Part shown: one piece after another, positions 43,356 to 53,106 of the stretch
Layout: every line of letters begins with the position of its first letter
Position numbering within the stretch: the stretch's first letter is position 1
Assembly: GCF_014054725.1 (NCBI RefSeq)
Contig: NZ_CP059563.1
Coordinates: forward strand, 1,701,749 to 1,765,748
Direction: 5' to 3'
DNA from: Conchiformibius steedae
GTDB taxonomy: Bacteria > Pseudomonadota > Gammaproteobacteria > Burkholderiales > Neisseriaceae
DNA length: 64,000 nt
Position numbers and translations under genes: made by a program
Notes under the pieces: generated by a model
The model's input: only the letters and a program-made list of their open reading frames with translations
Databases searched by the model: none
What the model was told of the DNA's origin: nothing

Positions 43356-43799
43356 ATGCAAACCGTTTATCTTTATACCGACGGCGCTTGTAAAGGCAAT
43401 CCGGGACGCGGCGGCTGGGGTGCGCTGCTGCGCTGCGGCCGTCACGAAAAAGAACTGTTTGGCGGCGAAGCACACACCACCAACAACCGCATGGAACTGA
43501 CCGCCGTCATCCGTGGCTTACAGGCACTCACCCGCCGCTGCCGCGTGCATATCCACACCGATTCGCAATATGTGAAAAACGGTATGGAAAGCTGGATACA
43601 CGGCTGGAAACGCAACGGCTGGCAAACCGCCGCCAAAACCCCCGTTAAAAACGGCGATTTGTGGCAGATGCTGGACAGTTTGGTGTCGCAGCACGATATT
43701 TGCTGGACGTGGGTAAAAGGCCACGCCGGTCATGCCGACAACGAACGCGCCGACCAACTTGCCAACCTAGGCGCACAACAAAAAACAGCCCAAACCTGA
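43356..43799 (+). CDS. rnhA: Ribonuclease HI
   Basis: A 147-residue RNase H that degrades RNA in RNA-DNA hybrids. The catalytic set is intact: D9, E47, D69 and D133, with H123 in the flexible loop. The basic protrusion ([11 protein letters not shown]) is present, as in E. coli RNase HI. The J-domain gene follows 25 bases later. Confidence 0.97.
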   Translation: MQTVYLYTDGACKGNPGRGGWGALLRCGRHEKELFGGEAHTTNNRMELTAVIRGLQALTRRCRVHIHTDSQYVKNGMESWIHGWKRNGWQTAAKTPVKNGDLWQMLDSLVSQHDICWTWVKGHAGHADNERADQLANLGAQQKTAQT

Positions 43800-43824
43800 A
43801 ACGCACGCCGCAGCAGGGCAGCAG

Positions 43825-44784
43825 ATGCCGCAGCGTCCGTCCCAACCCCCATGCGGCGTATGCAATGCGCCGTCCGAAACCACTATGCACATTCACACCC
43901 ATTACGACAATTTACAGCTGCCTCAAAGCGCCACCGATGCCGAAATCCGCCAAGCCTACCGCCGCCTGTCCAAGCGTTACCACCCCGATTTAAACGCCGA
44001 CCCCGATGCACACCGCATCATGCAGCTGATTAACCGCGCCTATGAAGTGCTGTCCGACCCTTCCAGCCGCGCCGAACACGACCGCTGGATTCGCGCACAA
44101 TACCGCCGTCAGTATGAAGTGATGCCGCAGCCCATTACCTACTATTATGCCGAATCCGCACCCGCTGCCCCTGCCCGCACGCCCGTCAAACTGATGTTTG
44201 CCTTATTTGGCGTGTCGCTGCTGTTAGCGGTGCTGGCATTGTGGTTGGGTTTGGGCTGGCTGCAACAAAGCAACCAAGCCCCTGTGGAAACCGCTGCCCC
44301 CGCGCCCGCGCAGCCCATTCAAATCCACATTGGTGTCAACAGCGGCACAGCGGCAGAAACCGTTCCTGCCGCACCGCCGCCCCTGCCCGCCGCCCCTGCC
44401 TACTACATCCGCACCGACACCGCCCCCAACGGCACACCTTGGCCGGGCGAATCGGGCTATATCGGCGGCTACCCCATTGTCAGCGGCAGCGGCGGCAGCA
44501 CCATTTACGCCGACAACGTCCGCAATTCCTCCGACGTATTCGCCCAGCTATACGAAAAACACAGCCCGCAGCCCCTGCGTACCTTCTTTTTACAAGAGCG
44601 CAGCGAACTGCCGCTTAAAAATTTAGACACAGGCGAATACTTTATCCGCTACCAGCAGTTAGACAACGGCGAATTTCTCGACAGCGAAAGCATTGCCATC
44701 GGCGACAACGGACAAAAAGCCACCATCTACCTGCAACGCGGCAAAGCCCCCGCCCCCAAGCTACACCACGACGAATCCCCATAA
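43825..44784 (+). CDS. Membrane-anchored J-domain protein
   Basis: 319 residues with a DnaJ domain at about 25-95 (YDNLQLPQSATDAEIRQAYR and the HPD motif in RYHPDLN), so it should stimulate an Hsp70. It continues with one membrane helix (LMFALFGVSLLLAVLALWLGL, about 133-153), a Pro/Ala-rich linker and an unknown periplasmic domain ending DNGQKATIYLQRG. I keep the ATG at 43825, which has AGGG upstream; the ATG at 43885, closer to the J domain, is a real alternative and would remove 20 residues. The topology (J domain inside, unknown domain outside) is inferred. Confidence 0.85.
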   Translation: MPQRPSQPPCGVCNAPSETTMHIHTHYDNLQLPQSATDAEIRQAYRRLSKRYHPDLNADPDAHRIMQLINRAYEVLSDPSSRAEHDRWIRAQYRRQYEVMPQPITYYYAESAPAAPARTPVKLMFALFGVSLLLAVLALWLGLGWLQQSNQAPVETAAPAPAQPIQIHIGVNSGTAAETVPAAPPPLPAAPAYYIRTDTAPNGTPWPGESGYIGGYPIVSGSGGSTIYADNVRNSSDVFAQLYEKHSPQPLRTFFLQERSELPLKNLDTGEYFIRYQQLDNGEFLDSESIAIGDNGQKATIYLQRGKAPAPKLHHDESP

Positions 44785-44789
44785 ACCCC

Positions 44790-44830
44790 AACTGCCTGAG
44801 AAATAAAAATTTTCAGGCAGTTTTTATTTT
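44790..44830 (+). terminator. Terminator of the J-domain gene
   Basis: AACTGCCTGA and TCAGGCAGTT pair, followed by TTTATTTT. The stem contains the CTGCCTGA core of the local DNA uptake word, as neisserial terminators often do. Confidence 0.75.
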
Positions 44831-44952
44831 CCATCACAACGGTCAATCCCCATTCTTCAAACACGAATATGGTTCATAACCATTCATTCTTTCCCAATTT
44901 CCCACAAGACAGATAAAGTGGCTGCTTCTTTTATCGGCGAAGCAATCACACC

Positions 44953-45777
44953 ATGGCGCGTTCTTCCGTATTGCCCGCATTCGGGTTAAGTTTTGGCATC
45001 AGCATCAGTGCCTTATCGCTGCTGGTTCTGTTGCCGTTTGCCATGCTGCTGTGGACGGTATCGGGCATGGGTTGGACCGGATTTTGGCAAACCGTATCCG
45101 AACCGCGCACCTTAGCAGCCGTTCAATTAACTTTACAAACATCGTTTTGGGCGATGCTCACCAATGCCGTTTTCGGCACGCTGACCGCATGGGTATTGGT
45201 GCGTTACCGTTTTGTCGGGCGCAACATCATCAATGCGCTGGTGGACCTGCCCTTTGCCCTACCCACTGCCGTCACAGGTGTGGCACTGGCTACCCTGTAC
45301 GCCCCCAACGGTTGGCTGGGACGCTGGTTCGCCCCTTTTGACTTAAAAATCGCCTTTACCCCCATCGGCATTTGGATTGCGCTGGTGGTGGTGGGACTGC
45401 CGTTTGTGGTGCGCTCGGTACAGCCTGTATTGGAAGAGTTGTCGCCCGAATACGAAGAAGCCGCTGCCGTCTTGGGCGCAGGACGTTTCACCGTGTTCCG
45501 CCGCGTGCTGTTGCCCGAAATCCTACCCGCTTTGGTCACGGGTGCAGGCATGGCGTTTGCGCGGGCAACAGGCGAATACGGTTCAGTGATTTTTATTGCA
45601 GGCAATATTCCCATGCAATCGGAAATTTTGCCGCTGATTATCGCGGGCAAGTTTGAATTGTTTGACATACAGGGCGCAGCTGCCGTGTCTTTGTTTATGT
45701 TGGCAATTTCATTTGTGATTTTGCTGGCTTTAAACGCATGGCAATGGCGTTTGTCCAAACGGGGCAAGAAAAAATGA
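44953..45777 (+). CDS. cysT: Sulfate/thiosulfate ABC permease CysT
   Basis: A 274-residue inner-membrane protein with six helices and the binding-protein-dependent transport motif (EEAAAVLGAGRFTVFRRVLLPEI, about 170-195). LPAFGLSFG near the start and GEYGSVIFIAGNIP are typical of CysT/CysU. It forms the sulfate pore with CysW. It overlaps cysW by 4 bases (ATGA). Confidence 0.95.
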   Translation: MARSSVLPAFGLSFGISISALSLLVLLPFAMLLWTVSGMGWTGFWQTVSEPRTLAAVQLTLQTSFWAMLTNAVFGTLTAWVLVRYRFVGRNIINALVDLPFALPTAVTGVALATLYAPNGWLGRWFAPFDLKIAFTPIGIWIALVVVGLPFVVRSVQPVLEELSPEYEEAAAVLGAGRFTVFRRVLLPEILPALVTGAGMAFARATGEYGSVIFIAGNIPMQSEILPLIIAGKFELFDIQGAAAVSLFMLAISFVILLALNAWQWRLSKRGKKK

Positions 45778-46613
45778 AAACCAATCCCTTAATTATTGAA
45801 CCCAAAGCAGTGCGTGTGTTGTTGATTGGCTTGGTGTGGGTGTTTTTGAGCCTGATGCTGGCTGTGCCTTTGGTGGCGGTGTTTTGGTATGCGCTGGAAC
45901 AAGGCTGGTCGGTTTATCTTGCCGCCTTGCGCGACAGCGAAGCCTTACACGCCGTAAAGATGACGCTGCTGATTGCCGCAATTGTTGTTCCCGTTAATGC
46001 CTTATTGGGGATTGCATTGGCATGGCTGCTGACCCGTTTTCAATTTCGCGGCAAACAATTATTAACCACTTTGCTGGATTTGCCATTTTCGGTGTCACCC
46101 GTGGTGGCAGGGCTGATGTTTGTACTGATGTTTGGCGCACACAGCGCGTTTGGCAGTTGGTTGGAAGCGCATGGCATACAAATTATTTTTGCCTTACCCG
46201 GTATGGTGTTGGCAACCTTGTTTGTAACTTTCCCCTTTGTTGCCCGCGAGCTGATTCCGCTGATGCAGGCACAGGGCGACAGTGAAGAACAGGCTGCGCT
46301 GATATTGGGGGCGAATGCGTGGCAGATGTTCCGCCGCGTTACCCTACCCAATATCAAATGGGCGTTGCTGTACGGCGTGATTTTAACCAACGCCCGTGCC
46401 ATGGGCGAATTTGGCGCGGTGAGCATGGTGTCGGGGCATATACGCGGTCAAACCAACACCCTGCCCCTGCAAGTGGAAATTTTGTATAACGAATATCAGT
46501 TTACCGCTGCTTTTGCCCTGTCTAGCCTGCTGGCACTGCTGGCATTGCTTACCCTGCTGATACAACAGCTTTTGGTGCGGCGCAAAGCCTTCGGAAAGGA
46601 ACACCATGATTGA
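45774..46613 (+). CDS. cysW: Sulfate/thiosulfate ABC permease CysW
   Basis: A 279-residue permease with six helices, the coupling motif [20 protein letters not shown] and the CysW-type [15 protein letters not shown]. The ATG at 45774 overlaps the cysT stop codon. cysA begins 8 bases before its end. Confidence 0.95.
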   Translation: MKTNPLIIEPKAVRVLLIGLVWVFLSLMLAVPLVAVFWYALEQGWSVYLAALRDSEALHAVKMTLLIAAIVVPVNALLGIALAWLLTRFQFRGKQLLTTLLDLPFSVSPVVAGLMFVLMFGAHSAFGSWLEAHGIQIIFALPGMVLATLFVTFPFVARELIPLMQAQGDSEEQAALILGANAWQMFRRVTLPNIKWALLYGVILTNARAMGEFGAVSMVSGHIRGQTNTLPLQVEILYNEYQFTAAFALSSLLALLALLTLLIQQLLVRRKAFGKEHHD

Positions 46614-47685
46614 CATTCAAAACCTTAACAAGCATTTTGGTTCGTTTCATGCCCTAAAAGACATTTCTTTAAATGTGGCGGCAGGCAGTTTGACTGCATT
46701 ATTAGGACCTTCAGGCTGCGGCAAAACCACCTTATTGCGCCTGATTGCAGGCTTGGAACAGCCCGACAGCGGAAAAATCCTGTTTGACGGGCAAGATGTT
46801 ACCCGCACGCACGTCCGTGAACGCGGCATCGGCTTTATGTTTCAGCATTACGCCCTGTTCCGCCACATGAGCGTGTTTGACAACGTGGCTTTTGGTTTAA
46901 CCGTACTGCCGCGCCACCAACGTCCGCACAAAAACGCCATTGCCGCCAAAGTGTCGCAACTGCTGCAACTGGTGCAGTTAGAACACCTCGCCCAATCCTA
47001 TCCCGAACAATTATCAGGCGGACAACGCCAGCGCATCGCCTTGGCACGCGCACTCGCCACCGAGCCGCGCCTGTTGCTGCTGGACGAACCTTTTGGCGCA
47101 TTAGATGCCAAAGTGCGTAAAGAACTGCGCCAATGGCTGCAACAAATCCATCACGAATTGGGCATTACCAGCATTTTGGTTACCCACGACCAAGAAGAAG
47201 CCCTAGAAATGGCAGACCAAATTGTGCTGATGAATCACGGCGTGATTGAACAAAGCGGCAACGGGCAAGACTTATACCACCACCCCGCCAGCGTGTTTGT
47301 TACCGAATTTTTGGGCGAAAGCAATGTATTTGACCAAGCCCGTATCGAGCAGGGACAATTGCGCATCGGCAGCTACCGCCAAAGCGTTCCCGACCACGCC
47401 GCACAACGGCAAAGCGTCAGCGCCTATGTGCGTCCGCACGATATTTCATTACACCGCAGCGAACCTGCCAATGCCATCGGTGCAGCCACCGTGCTTAACG
47501 TCCGTGCCATAGGTGGCAATGTGCGTGTACTGCTGGAATCCCCACACAGCAGCAAACCTGTACAAGTCGTGTTGGAACACGCCCGCTTCCGTACCGAACC
47601 GCTGCAAACGGGCGAGCGCGTGTGGCTGCTGCCGCATGCCGTTACCGTTTTTCGTTTGCCGCAAATGGTGGAATACGTTATTTAA
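46606..47685 (+). CDS. cysA: Sulfate/thiosulfate ABC ATPase CysA
   Basis: A 359-residue ATPase with Walker [10 protein letters not shown] (34-42), signature [15 protein letters not shown] and Walker [13 protein letters not shown]. The C-terminal TOBE-like regulatory part has [11 protein letters not shown]. It drives sulfate import through CysT/CysW. No substrate-binding protein is encoded in this operon; sbp at 17081 is the likely partner. Confidence 0.96.
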   Translation: MIDIQNLNKHFGSFHALKDISLNVAAGSLTALLGPSGCGKTTLLRLIAGLEQPDSGKILFDGQDVTRTHVRERGIGFMFQHYALFRHMSVFDNVAFGLTVLPRHQRPHKNAIAAKVSQLLQLVQLEHLAQSYPEQLSGGQRQRIALARALATEPRLLLLDEPFGALDAKVRKELRQWLQQIHHELGITSILVTHDQEEALEMADQIVLMNHGVIEQSGNGQDLYHHPASVFVTEFLGESNVFDQARIEQGQLRIGSYRQSVPDHAAQRQSVSAYVRPHDISLHRSEPANAIGAATVLNVRAIGGNVRVLLESPHSSKPVQVVLEHARFRTEPLQTGERVWLLPHAVTVFRLPQMVEYVI

Positions 47686-47758
47686 ATCCCATCAGCCCTT
47701 TTATTCCACCACCAAAACCGCGATAATCCCCCTTTTCCGACCACATAAAGGAAATCCG

Positions 47759-48256
47759 ATGAAAGTCAGCATTCCCGTTCTAGAAAACGGCGTGATTCCC
47801 GACCGTTATGGCAAACGCGGCAGCCAACTGGGTAAAAACGACATGCCCACCCTGTCGCTGCCGTTTGAAATCAGCGATGCCCCCACAGGCACACAATCTT
47901 TTGCCGTGGTGTTTGACGACAAAGATGCCGTTACCGCCGCAGGTTTTGTGTGGGTGCATTGGCTGATTGCCGATTTAACCCGCACATCCGTCAGCGAAAA
48001 CGACAGCCAGTCCGCGCAGGATTACACACAGGGTGCCAACAGCTGGGCAAGCGTATTGGGTGGTTTGACAGCCGAAGAAGCCGCCTGTTACGGCGGACCT
48101 GCTCCGCCCAACTGCCTGCACCGTTACGACTTTACCGTGTACGCCCTAGATTGCAAACTCAATCTGCCCCATGCTTTCCGTTATAACGAACTGCATTACG
48201 CCATGCAGGGGCATATTTTGGCACAAGCCACCGTTACCGGTACTTATGATGTGTGA
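47759..48256 (+). CDS. YbhB/YbcL-type PEBP family protein
   Basis: A 165-residue phosphatidylethanolamine-binding (Raf-kinase-inhibitor-like) protein with SLPFEISDAPTGTQSFAV at the ligand pocket, then FVWVHWLIADL and the conserved YGGPAPPN and HRYDFTVYAL segments. The bacterial members have no settled function. AAAGGAAA precedes the ATG. It lies 73 bases behind cysA with no terminator between, so it may be cotranscribed with the sulfate transporter. Confidence 0.93.
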   Translation: MKVSIPVLENGVIPDRYGKRGSQLGKNDMPTLSLPFEISDAPTGTQSFAVVFDDKDAVTAAGFVWVHWLIADLTRTSVSENDSQSAQDYTQGANSWASVLGGLTAEEAACYGGPAPPNCLHRYDFTVYALDCKLNLPHAFRYNELHYAMQGHILAQATVTGTYDV

Positions 48257-48268
48257 TTTGCCCTAAAA

Positions 48269-48305
48269 AACAACACGCCGTTTTGCAAACAAACGGCGTG
48301 TTGTT
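48269..48305. terminator. Bidirectional terminator behind the PEBP gene
   Basis: AACAACACGCCGTTT and AAACGGCGTGTTGTT form a perfect 15-bp stem with a 7-base loop. Confidence 0.85.
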
Positions 48306-48315
48306 CCATATTTAA

Positions 48316-49314
48316 TCAATTACTTAAAAACGCATCGCTGTAAAACGCTGCATCGTCCAAACCCCGTGCCAAACACACGGCACGCGCCGCCGCAATCATC
48401 GCAGGCGAACCGCAGGCATACACCTCACAACCCGCCAAATCCGCATAATCCTGTTCCAACTGCTGCTGAACATAGCCCTGTGCGCCCGTCCAATCCGCAT
48501 CGGGGCGCGACAGCACGGGCGTATAACGCGCCCCATACAAGCGCGACAACAAGGCTTTTAATTCGGTTTCATCATATAATTCATCAGCATGGCGCACACC
48601 GTGATACAGATGCACAGGACGGTAAGGCGCGGTATCCGCCAAATGCGCCAACAGGCTTTTTAAAGGCGCAAACCCCGTGCCTGTGCCTAAAAAAATCATC
48701 GGACGGCTGCTGTCTTCGTTTAAAGTAAATCCGCCCAAAGGTCCGCGCAGGCGCAAAATCGTGCCTGCTTTTACCCGTCCGTCAAACAACAGCGGCGAAA
48801 ACAAGCCGTTTTCGTGATGGCGGATGTGAAATTCCAATACATCGGTTTGCGCGGGGGCATTGGCAACGGAATAGCTGCGGCTGCCGTCTTTTAACAGCAC
48901 GTCCATATATTGCCCTGCGTAAAATTTAAACGGTGGCGCTTTGGGCAACGCCACTTTAACCACGGCAATACTGCCGCGCACATCTACCGACAACACCCGT
49001 GCAGGCAAGGTGCGGATGCTGACCGCTTTTGCGCCCGCATAAGCAGGCATATCCACTTCCACATCGCCATCGGCGCGGTTGCAACACAATAAAATCATGC
49101 CGTTGGCGTGTTCGTCTGGCGTAAGGACATAATCATCATATTCGCCGTTTGGCACAACTTTTCCCGACACCAGCCGCGCCCGACACGAACCGCACACCCC
49201 GCTTTGACAGGCGTGGGGCAGGTTGTGACCGTGGCGCAAGGCAGCGGCTAAAATGGTTTCATCGGGCGCGGCAGTAAAAACGGTTTGACTGGGGGAAACG
49301 GTGATTTGCGACAT
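48316..49314 (-). CDS. Ferredoxin-type NAD(P)H oxidoreductase (2Fe-2S, FAD, NAD domains)
   Basis: 332 residues. The N-terminal plant-type [2Fe-2S] domain has Cys36, Cys41, Cys44 and a distal Cys77. The FAD-binding domain carries GSRSYSVANAP, and the NAD domain LGTGTGFAPLKSLL and YACGSPAMI. The layout matches reductases such as the CDP-6-deoxy-glucoseen reductase (AscD) type and phenol hydroxylase reductases. Since no partner oxygenase or sugar gene is adjacent, the electron acceptor is unknown. Confidence 0.92.
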   Translation of the reverse strand: MSQITVSPSQTVFTAAPDETILAAALRHGHNLPHACQSGVCGSCRARLVSGKVVPNGEYDDYVLTPDEHANGMILLCCNRADGDVEVDMPAYAGAKAVSIRTLPARVLSVDVRGSIAVVKVALPKAPPFKFYAGQYMDVLLKDGSRSYSVANAPAQTDVLEFHIRHHENGLFSPLLFDGRVKAGTILRLRGPLGGFTLNEDSSRPMIFLGTGTGFAPLKSLLAHLADTAPYRPVHLYHGVRHADELYDETELKALLSRLYGARYTPVLSRPDADWTGAQGYVQQQLEQDYADLAGCEVYACGSPAMIAAARAVCLARGLDDAAFYSDAFLSN

Positions 49315-49368
49315 GATTTGTTACGGCAGACAAAGTATAAAGGGGCGCATTATAAGCGAAAACGGCGT

Positions 49369-50121
49369 TTAAGGCGTTGGCAGATAAGCATCAAAACGGG
49401 TGGATTTGCCCGTGTATTGGTAGGCGGGCGTTGCGCCGCATAAATATTCGCCCAAACGCGGACGCTTCACGACAACACGTTTGCCGGCACAGGCACGCGC
49501 CGCCGCCAACAAATCGGCATCGTCCTGCGCTGTTGCCTGCCCCACCAAGGCATGAAAATACGCCATTTCCTTTTTCACGGCAGCGGATTTTTGCCGTTCG
49601 GGATACATCGGGTCAAGGTAAACCACATCGGGCTTGCCGTATTGCGCGGCGTATTCGGGCAACAAAACGGCGGCATCGCCATGATGCAGCGAAATATTTT
49701 GCACAATTTCCGCCGTTTCCGCACATTGCGCGGCGCGCGCCAAACCGTCTGCCAACAGGCAATACACGGCGGCATGGCGTTCAAACACACGCACGCGCAA
49801 ACCCAGCCCCGCCAACACAAAGGCATCGCGCCCCAAACCGCCCGTTGCGTCCCACACGCTGGCGCAGGCGCGGCGGTTAACCGCTTTGGACAACAGCTCG
49901 CCGCCGCCTTTGGTACGGCGGTAGTGCGCCGCGCCGCCGACAAAATCCACCCGCACCCGTCCTTTTTGCCCTGCTTGGCACAGGCTGATGCCGTCGCTGT
50001 CGTGGTGCAGGTAGAGGCCGTTTTCAGGCAGCGTATCGGTAATGTGGCAATCGGGGATTTGGGCGTAGTCGGGTAGGGATTGGGGGATAAGGTGTATAAA
50101 ATCATTTTTTAGAGAAATCAA
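49369..50121 (-). CDS. rsmJ: 16S rRNA (guanine-1516-N2)-methyltransferase RsmJ
   Basis: A 250-residue methyltransferase with the RsmJ hallmarks: VDFVGGAAHYRR, DATGGLGRDAF for S-adenosylmethionine and YLDPMYPERQKSA for catalysis. The start appears to be TTG at 50121, with AGG just upstream and no in-frame ATG before conserved sequence. The beginning is therefore less certain than the rest. Confidence 0.94.
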   Translation of the reverse strand: MISLKNDFIHLIPQSLPDYAQIPDCHITDTLPENGLYLHHDSDGISLCQAGQKGRVRVDFVGGAAHYRRTKGGGELLSKAVNRRACASVWDATGGLGRDAFVLAGLGLRVRVFERHAAVYCLLADGLARAAQCAETAEIVQNISLHHGDAAVLLPEYAAQYGKPDVVYLDPMYPERQKSAAVKKEMAYFHALVGQATAQDDADLLAAARACAGKRVVVKRPRLGEYLCGATPAYQYTGKSTRFDAYLPTP

Positions 50122-50197
50122 GCTGCCTAAAATAAAAAAGGGCTTTCAGGCTGCTTTTTGGTACACAATAAAAAAGCTTGCGTTGTGCCTGAACCGT

Positions 50198-50302
50198 ACT
50201 CCCTCCCCTGCCAAAGCGGGGGAGGGTTGGGGTGGGGGCAAGCAATGAAATACCAACCCATTTCCCCCACCCCAGCCCTCCCCCGTGCGAACGGGGGAGG
50301 GA
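50198..50302. repeat. Inverted pair of C/G-rich repeats
   Basis: CCCTCCCC-loop-GGGGGAGGG followed by TTGGGGTGGGGG, then a 26-base spacer and the inverse arrangement CCCCCACCCCAGCCCTCCCC-loop-GGGGGAGGG. The two halves can pair over about 30 bases. A single half copy exists at 13422-13457. It lies between rsmJ and zapE. Confidence 0.75.
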
Positions 50303-50339
50303 ACAATGTCGCAACAAGAATAAAAACTGCCTGAAATCC

Positions 50340-51473
50340 CTACTTCACCGTCAAATGCGCCAACGCCAAATAATCCCCCGACTGCATTTCCACCAAACGG
50401 CTGACGGTACGCACAAATTCATGGGCAAAATCGCCTTCGGTATACAGTTCTTCCATCGGCACTTGCGCGGTGGCGCACAGCTTCACGCGGTAGTCGTAAA
50501 ACACGTCCACCAGCAGGGTTAAACGGCGGGCTTCGTTTTTCTCGTTGGGGCTCATTTTTTCCATGCCCGACACCAGCACATGCGTACAATGTTCCGCCAA
50601 CCACAAATAATCCGCCTGCGAACGCGGGCCAAAACACAGGGCGCGGAAGTCAAACCACATCACTTTGCTAGCCTGCCCTTTGCAGGGAATATCGCGCCCG
50701 TGAATGCTGACACTGCCTGCCTGCGCTTCGCTGCCGCTTAATTGTTTAAACAGCGCGGCAAGTTTGGCTTCGTTTGCATCGTTATTGGGGATATAAAACA
50801 CATCGGCAGGGGTCAGGGTACGCATACGGTAATCTTCGCCGCTGTCCACGTTTAACACGGTTAATTTCTTTTCCAACAGGGCAATGGTGGGTAGAAAACT
50901 GCTGCGGTTTTGCCCCTGCGGATACAGTTCGGACGGGGCATAGTTGGACGTTGCCACCAGCACCACGCCTTCGGCAAACAGGCTTTCCAGCAAACGCCCC
51001 AAAATCATGGCATCGGCAATATCGCTCACGTGAAATTCGTCAAAACACAGCACGCGCGTTTCTTCGGCAATGTTTTTGGCAACGGCTTTTAAGGGGTCGG
51101 CTTCGCCGCGTTTGTCGCGCATACGCTTATGCACTTCCGCCATAAAAGCGTGAAAATGCACGCGGCGTTTGCGGCGGTAGGGCAAGCAGCCGAAAAAAGC
51201 GTCCATCAGGAAACTTTTGCCGCGCCCCACGCCGCCGTAAAAATACAGTCCTGTCGGCACTTGCGGCGAACGCAGGCTGCGCCCGAGAAAACGGTTGCGC
51301 TTGCGTTTGAACATCATCAGTTCCGTCCACAGGCGGTCAAGGTGTTCAATGGCGCGTTGTTGGGCGGCATCGCGGATAAAGGCGGGCTGCTGCGCGGCTG
51401 CCTGATACCAAGTCAGCGGGCTATGGTTAGCAAAGGGGGGCGGGGTAAAACGGGTGGCGGTTTCGGTGGTCAT
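50340..51473 (-). CDS. zapE: Cell division protein ZapE (AFG1-like ATPase)
   Basis: A 377-residue P-loop ATPase. Walker A GGVGRGKS at 80-87, Walker B VLCFDEFHV, and the family motifs FHAFMAEVHKRM and ATSNYAPSELY. ZapE associates with the Z-ring under stress in E. coli. Length fits the family. Confidence 0.95.
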   Translation of the reverse strand: MTTETATRFTPPPFANHSPLTWYQAAAQQPAFIRDAAQQRAIEHLDRLWTELMMFKRKRNRFLGRSLRSPQVPTGLYFYGGVGRGKSFLMDAFFGCLPYRRKRRVHFHAFMAEVHKRMRDKRGEADPLKAVAKNIAEETRVLCFDEFHVSDIADAMILGRLLESLFAEGVVLVATSNYAPSELYPQGQNRSSFLPTIALLEKKLTVLNVDSGEDYRMRTLTPADVFYIPNNDANEAKLAALFKQLSGSEAQAGSVSIHGRDIPCKGQASKVMWFDFRALCFGPRSQADYLWLAEHCTHVLVSGMEKMSPNEKNEARRLTLLVDVFYDYRVKLCATAQVPMEELYTEGDFAHEFVRTVSRLVEMQSGDYLALAHLTVK

Positions 51474-51522
51474 GGCGGTGTGTCAAGATAAAAAGTTGGG
51501 CTTGTAGCAAAAATCATGTAAA

Positions 51523-51549
51523 AACAGGACATCATTATAATGATGCCCC
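51523..51549 (-). terminator. Probable terminator of accA
   Basis: The palindrome CATCATTATAATGATG with flanking GGGG/TCC pairs is followed, on the minus strand, by TGTTTTTAC. It lies 46 bases downstream of accA. Confidence 0.5.
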
Positions 51550-51595
51550 GTTGTTTGTGAAAGGCTTTTTCAAGTATCGGACGGGATACGATGGC

Positions 51596-52555
51596 TTATT
51601 TTTCGGCAAATTGTCCGTAAGCCATAATGCGCTCAAAACGGCGCGACAGCAAGTCTTGCACGGGCAAGGCTTGCGCTTCAGCCAATTGTTTTTCCAAAAC
51701 TTCTTTAATGCGGCTGGCGGTTTCAGCATGGTCGCGGTGCGCCCCGCCCAAAGGTTCTTCAATCACTTCGTCAACCAAGCCCAATTTATGCAAACGCTCG
51801 GCGGTAATGCCCAAAGCGGCGGCGGCATCGGCAGCTTTTTCGGCGGTTTTCCACAAAATAGATGCACAACCTTCAGGCGAAATCACCGAATAAGTGGAAT
51901 ATTGCAACATATTCACATAATCGCCGACGGCAATCGCCAATGCACCACCCGAACCGCCTTCGCCAATAATGGTACACAGCACAGGCACTTTTAATTTGCT
52001 TAATTCATACAGATTTTTACCGATGGCTTCGGATTGGTTACGCTCTTCCGCACCGATGCCGGGGTAGGCACCGGGGGTATCGACAAAAGTCAGCACAGGC
52101 AAACCGAATTTTTCCGCCATCTGCATCAGGCGCAGGGCTTTGCGGTAGCCTTCGGGTCGCGGCATACCAAAATTGCGGCGGATTTTTTCTTTGGTGTCGC
52201 GCCCTTTTTGGTGTCCGACAACCACCACGCTTTGTCCGTTAAACCGCGCCAATCCGCCCACAATGGCATCATCATCGGCGAAATGGCGGTCGCCGTGCAG
52301 TTCCTGAAAATCAGTACACAGCGCGGCGATGTAGTCCAAAGTATAAGGACGCTGCGGATGGCGCGACACCTGCGACACCTGCGCGGGCGTGAGTTTGGCA
52401 AAAATGGATTTTGCCAAATCGCGGCTTTTTTTCTGCAAACGGTCAATTTCTTCGGAAATGTCCACGGCAGATTCGCCCTGCACAAAACGTAACTCTTCAA
52501 TCTTTTTGGTTAATTCTGCAATCGGTTGTTCAAAATCGAGAAAAACGGGTTTCAT
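51596..52555 (-). CDS. accA: Acetyl-CoA carboxylase carboxyltransferase subunit alpha
   Basis: A 319-residue Acc[21 protein letters not shown] at the N-terminus, [31 protein letters not shown], then [16 protein letters not shown] and [15 protein letters not shown] of the carboxyltransferase active site. It partners with AccD encoded at 29634-30560. ATG at 52555 with AAGGAA upstream; an adjacent TTG one codon earlier is less likely. Confidence 0.97.
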   Translation of the reverse strand: MKPVFLDFEQPIAELTKKIEELRFVQGESAVDISEEIDRLQKKSRDLAKSIFAKLTPAQVSQVSRHPQRPYTLDYIAALCTDFQELHGDRHFADDDAIVGGLARFNGQSVVVVGHQKGRDTKEKIRRNFGMPRPEGYRKALRLMQMAEKFGLPVLTFVDTPGAYPGIGAEERNQSEAIGKNLYELSKLKVPVLCTIIGEGGSGGALAIAVGDYVNMLQYSTYSVISPEGCASILWKTAEKAADAAAALGITAERLHKLGLVDEVIEEPLGGAHRDHAETASRIKEVLEKQLAEAQALPVQDLLSRRFERIMAYGQFAEK

Positions 52556-52670
52556 CAATATTCCTTTTTCGGTTGCCTTGCTTACCTGACGGCAGCGGTA
52601 TTGCCGCCATCATACGCCATTGCGGGGGTTTTTGCACTTATGTTTAGAGCATTTGCTTACGGTTGCTTGC

Positions 52671-52687
52671 CTAGGGCGTGTCCCTAG
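52671..52687. repeat. Solo terminal repeat with CTAG ends
   Basis: CTAGGGCGTGTCCCTAG contains the same core as the element ends at 421-568. The last bases of the Spy-like gene, including its TAG stop codon, lie within it. Confidence 0.75.
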
Positions 52688-53106
52688 CCTGTCGTGACTC
52701 GCGCACTAAAATCGCGGATACATTTTGCCAACCATGTTTCCTGCTGGTTCTTATCCAGCATCTGAAACAAATCGTGGTAAAAATTCAGTTCCGCCACCGT
52801 CATTTGTATATCGTCTGCATAGCGTTCTTGGGCAATACGCAGGGCTTGGCTGCGGTCAAACGCGCTTTTTTGCAGCAATTGGCGCAATGGCGTGTCTTTG
52901 CTTTGGCGGGCTTGGGTTTGAATTTGGCGCAATTGGTCTTTATACTGCTGACGGCGCTGATGCAGTTTGTCGTGCTGGCTGCTGCTCAAACCCAAAGTGC
53001 GGATGTCGCAGTTGGGACGGATATCAAACGCCACAGCAGGCGCAGTCCACGCGGCACAACACGCGGCAAGCACCCACCCTGCCCCGAACTTTACAAATTG
53101 AAACAT
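52684..53106 (-). CDS. Spy/CpxP-like periplasmic protein with repeat-derived end
   Basis: 140 residues: signal peptide ending near PAVAF, then a helical Arg/Gln-rich protein with LGLSSSQHDKLHQRRQQYKDQ and a second FQMLDKNQQETWL motif, the pattern of the LTxxQ (Spy/CpxP) chaperone family of the periplasm. The TAG stop is formed by the first bases of the dispersed repeat at 52671-52687, so the C-terminus may have been truncated or altered by its insertion. I use the ATG at 53106, which has AGGGA upstream; the longer frame to 53139 would precede the signal peptide by 11 residues. Confidence 0.75.
   Translation of the reverse strand: MFQFVKFGAGWVLAACCAAWTAPAVAFDIRPNCDIRTLGLSSSQHDKLHQRRQQYKDQLRQIQTQARQSKDTPLRQLLQKSAFDRSQALRIAQERYADDIQMTVAELNFYHDLFQMLDKNQQETWLAKCIRDFSARVTTG

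Noticed and set aside
50198-50302. CRISPR array
   Set aside because: Only two repeat units in inverted, not direct, orientation and no cas genes.
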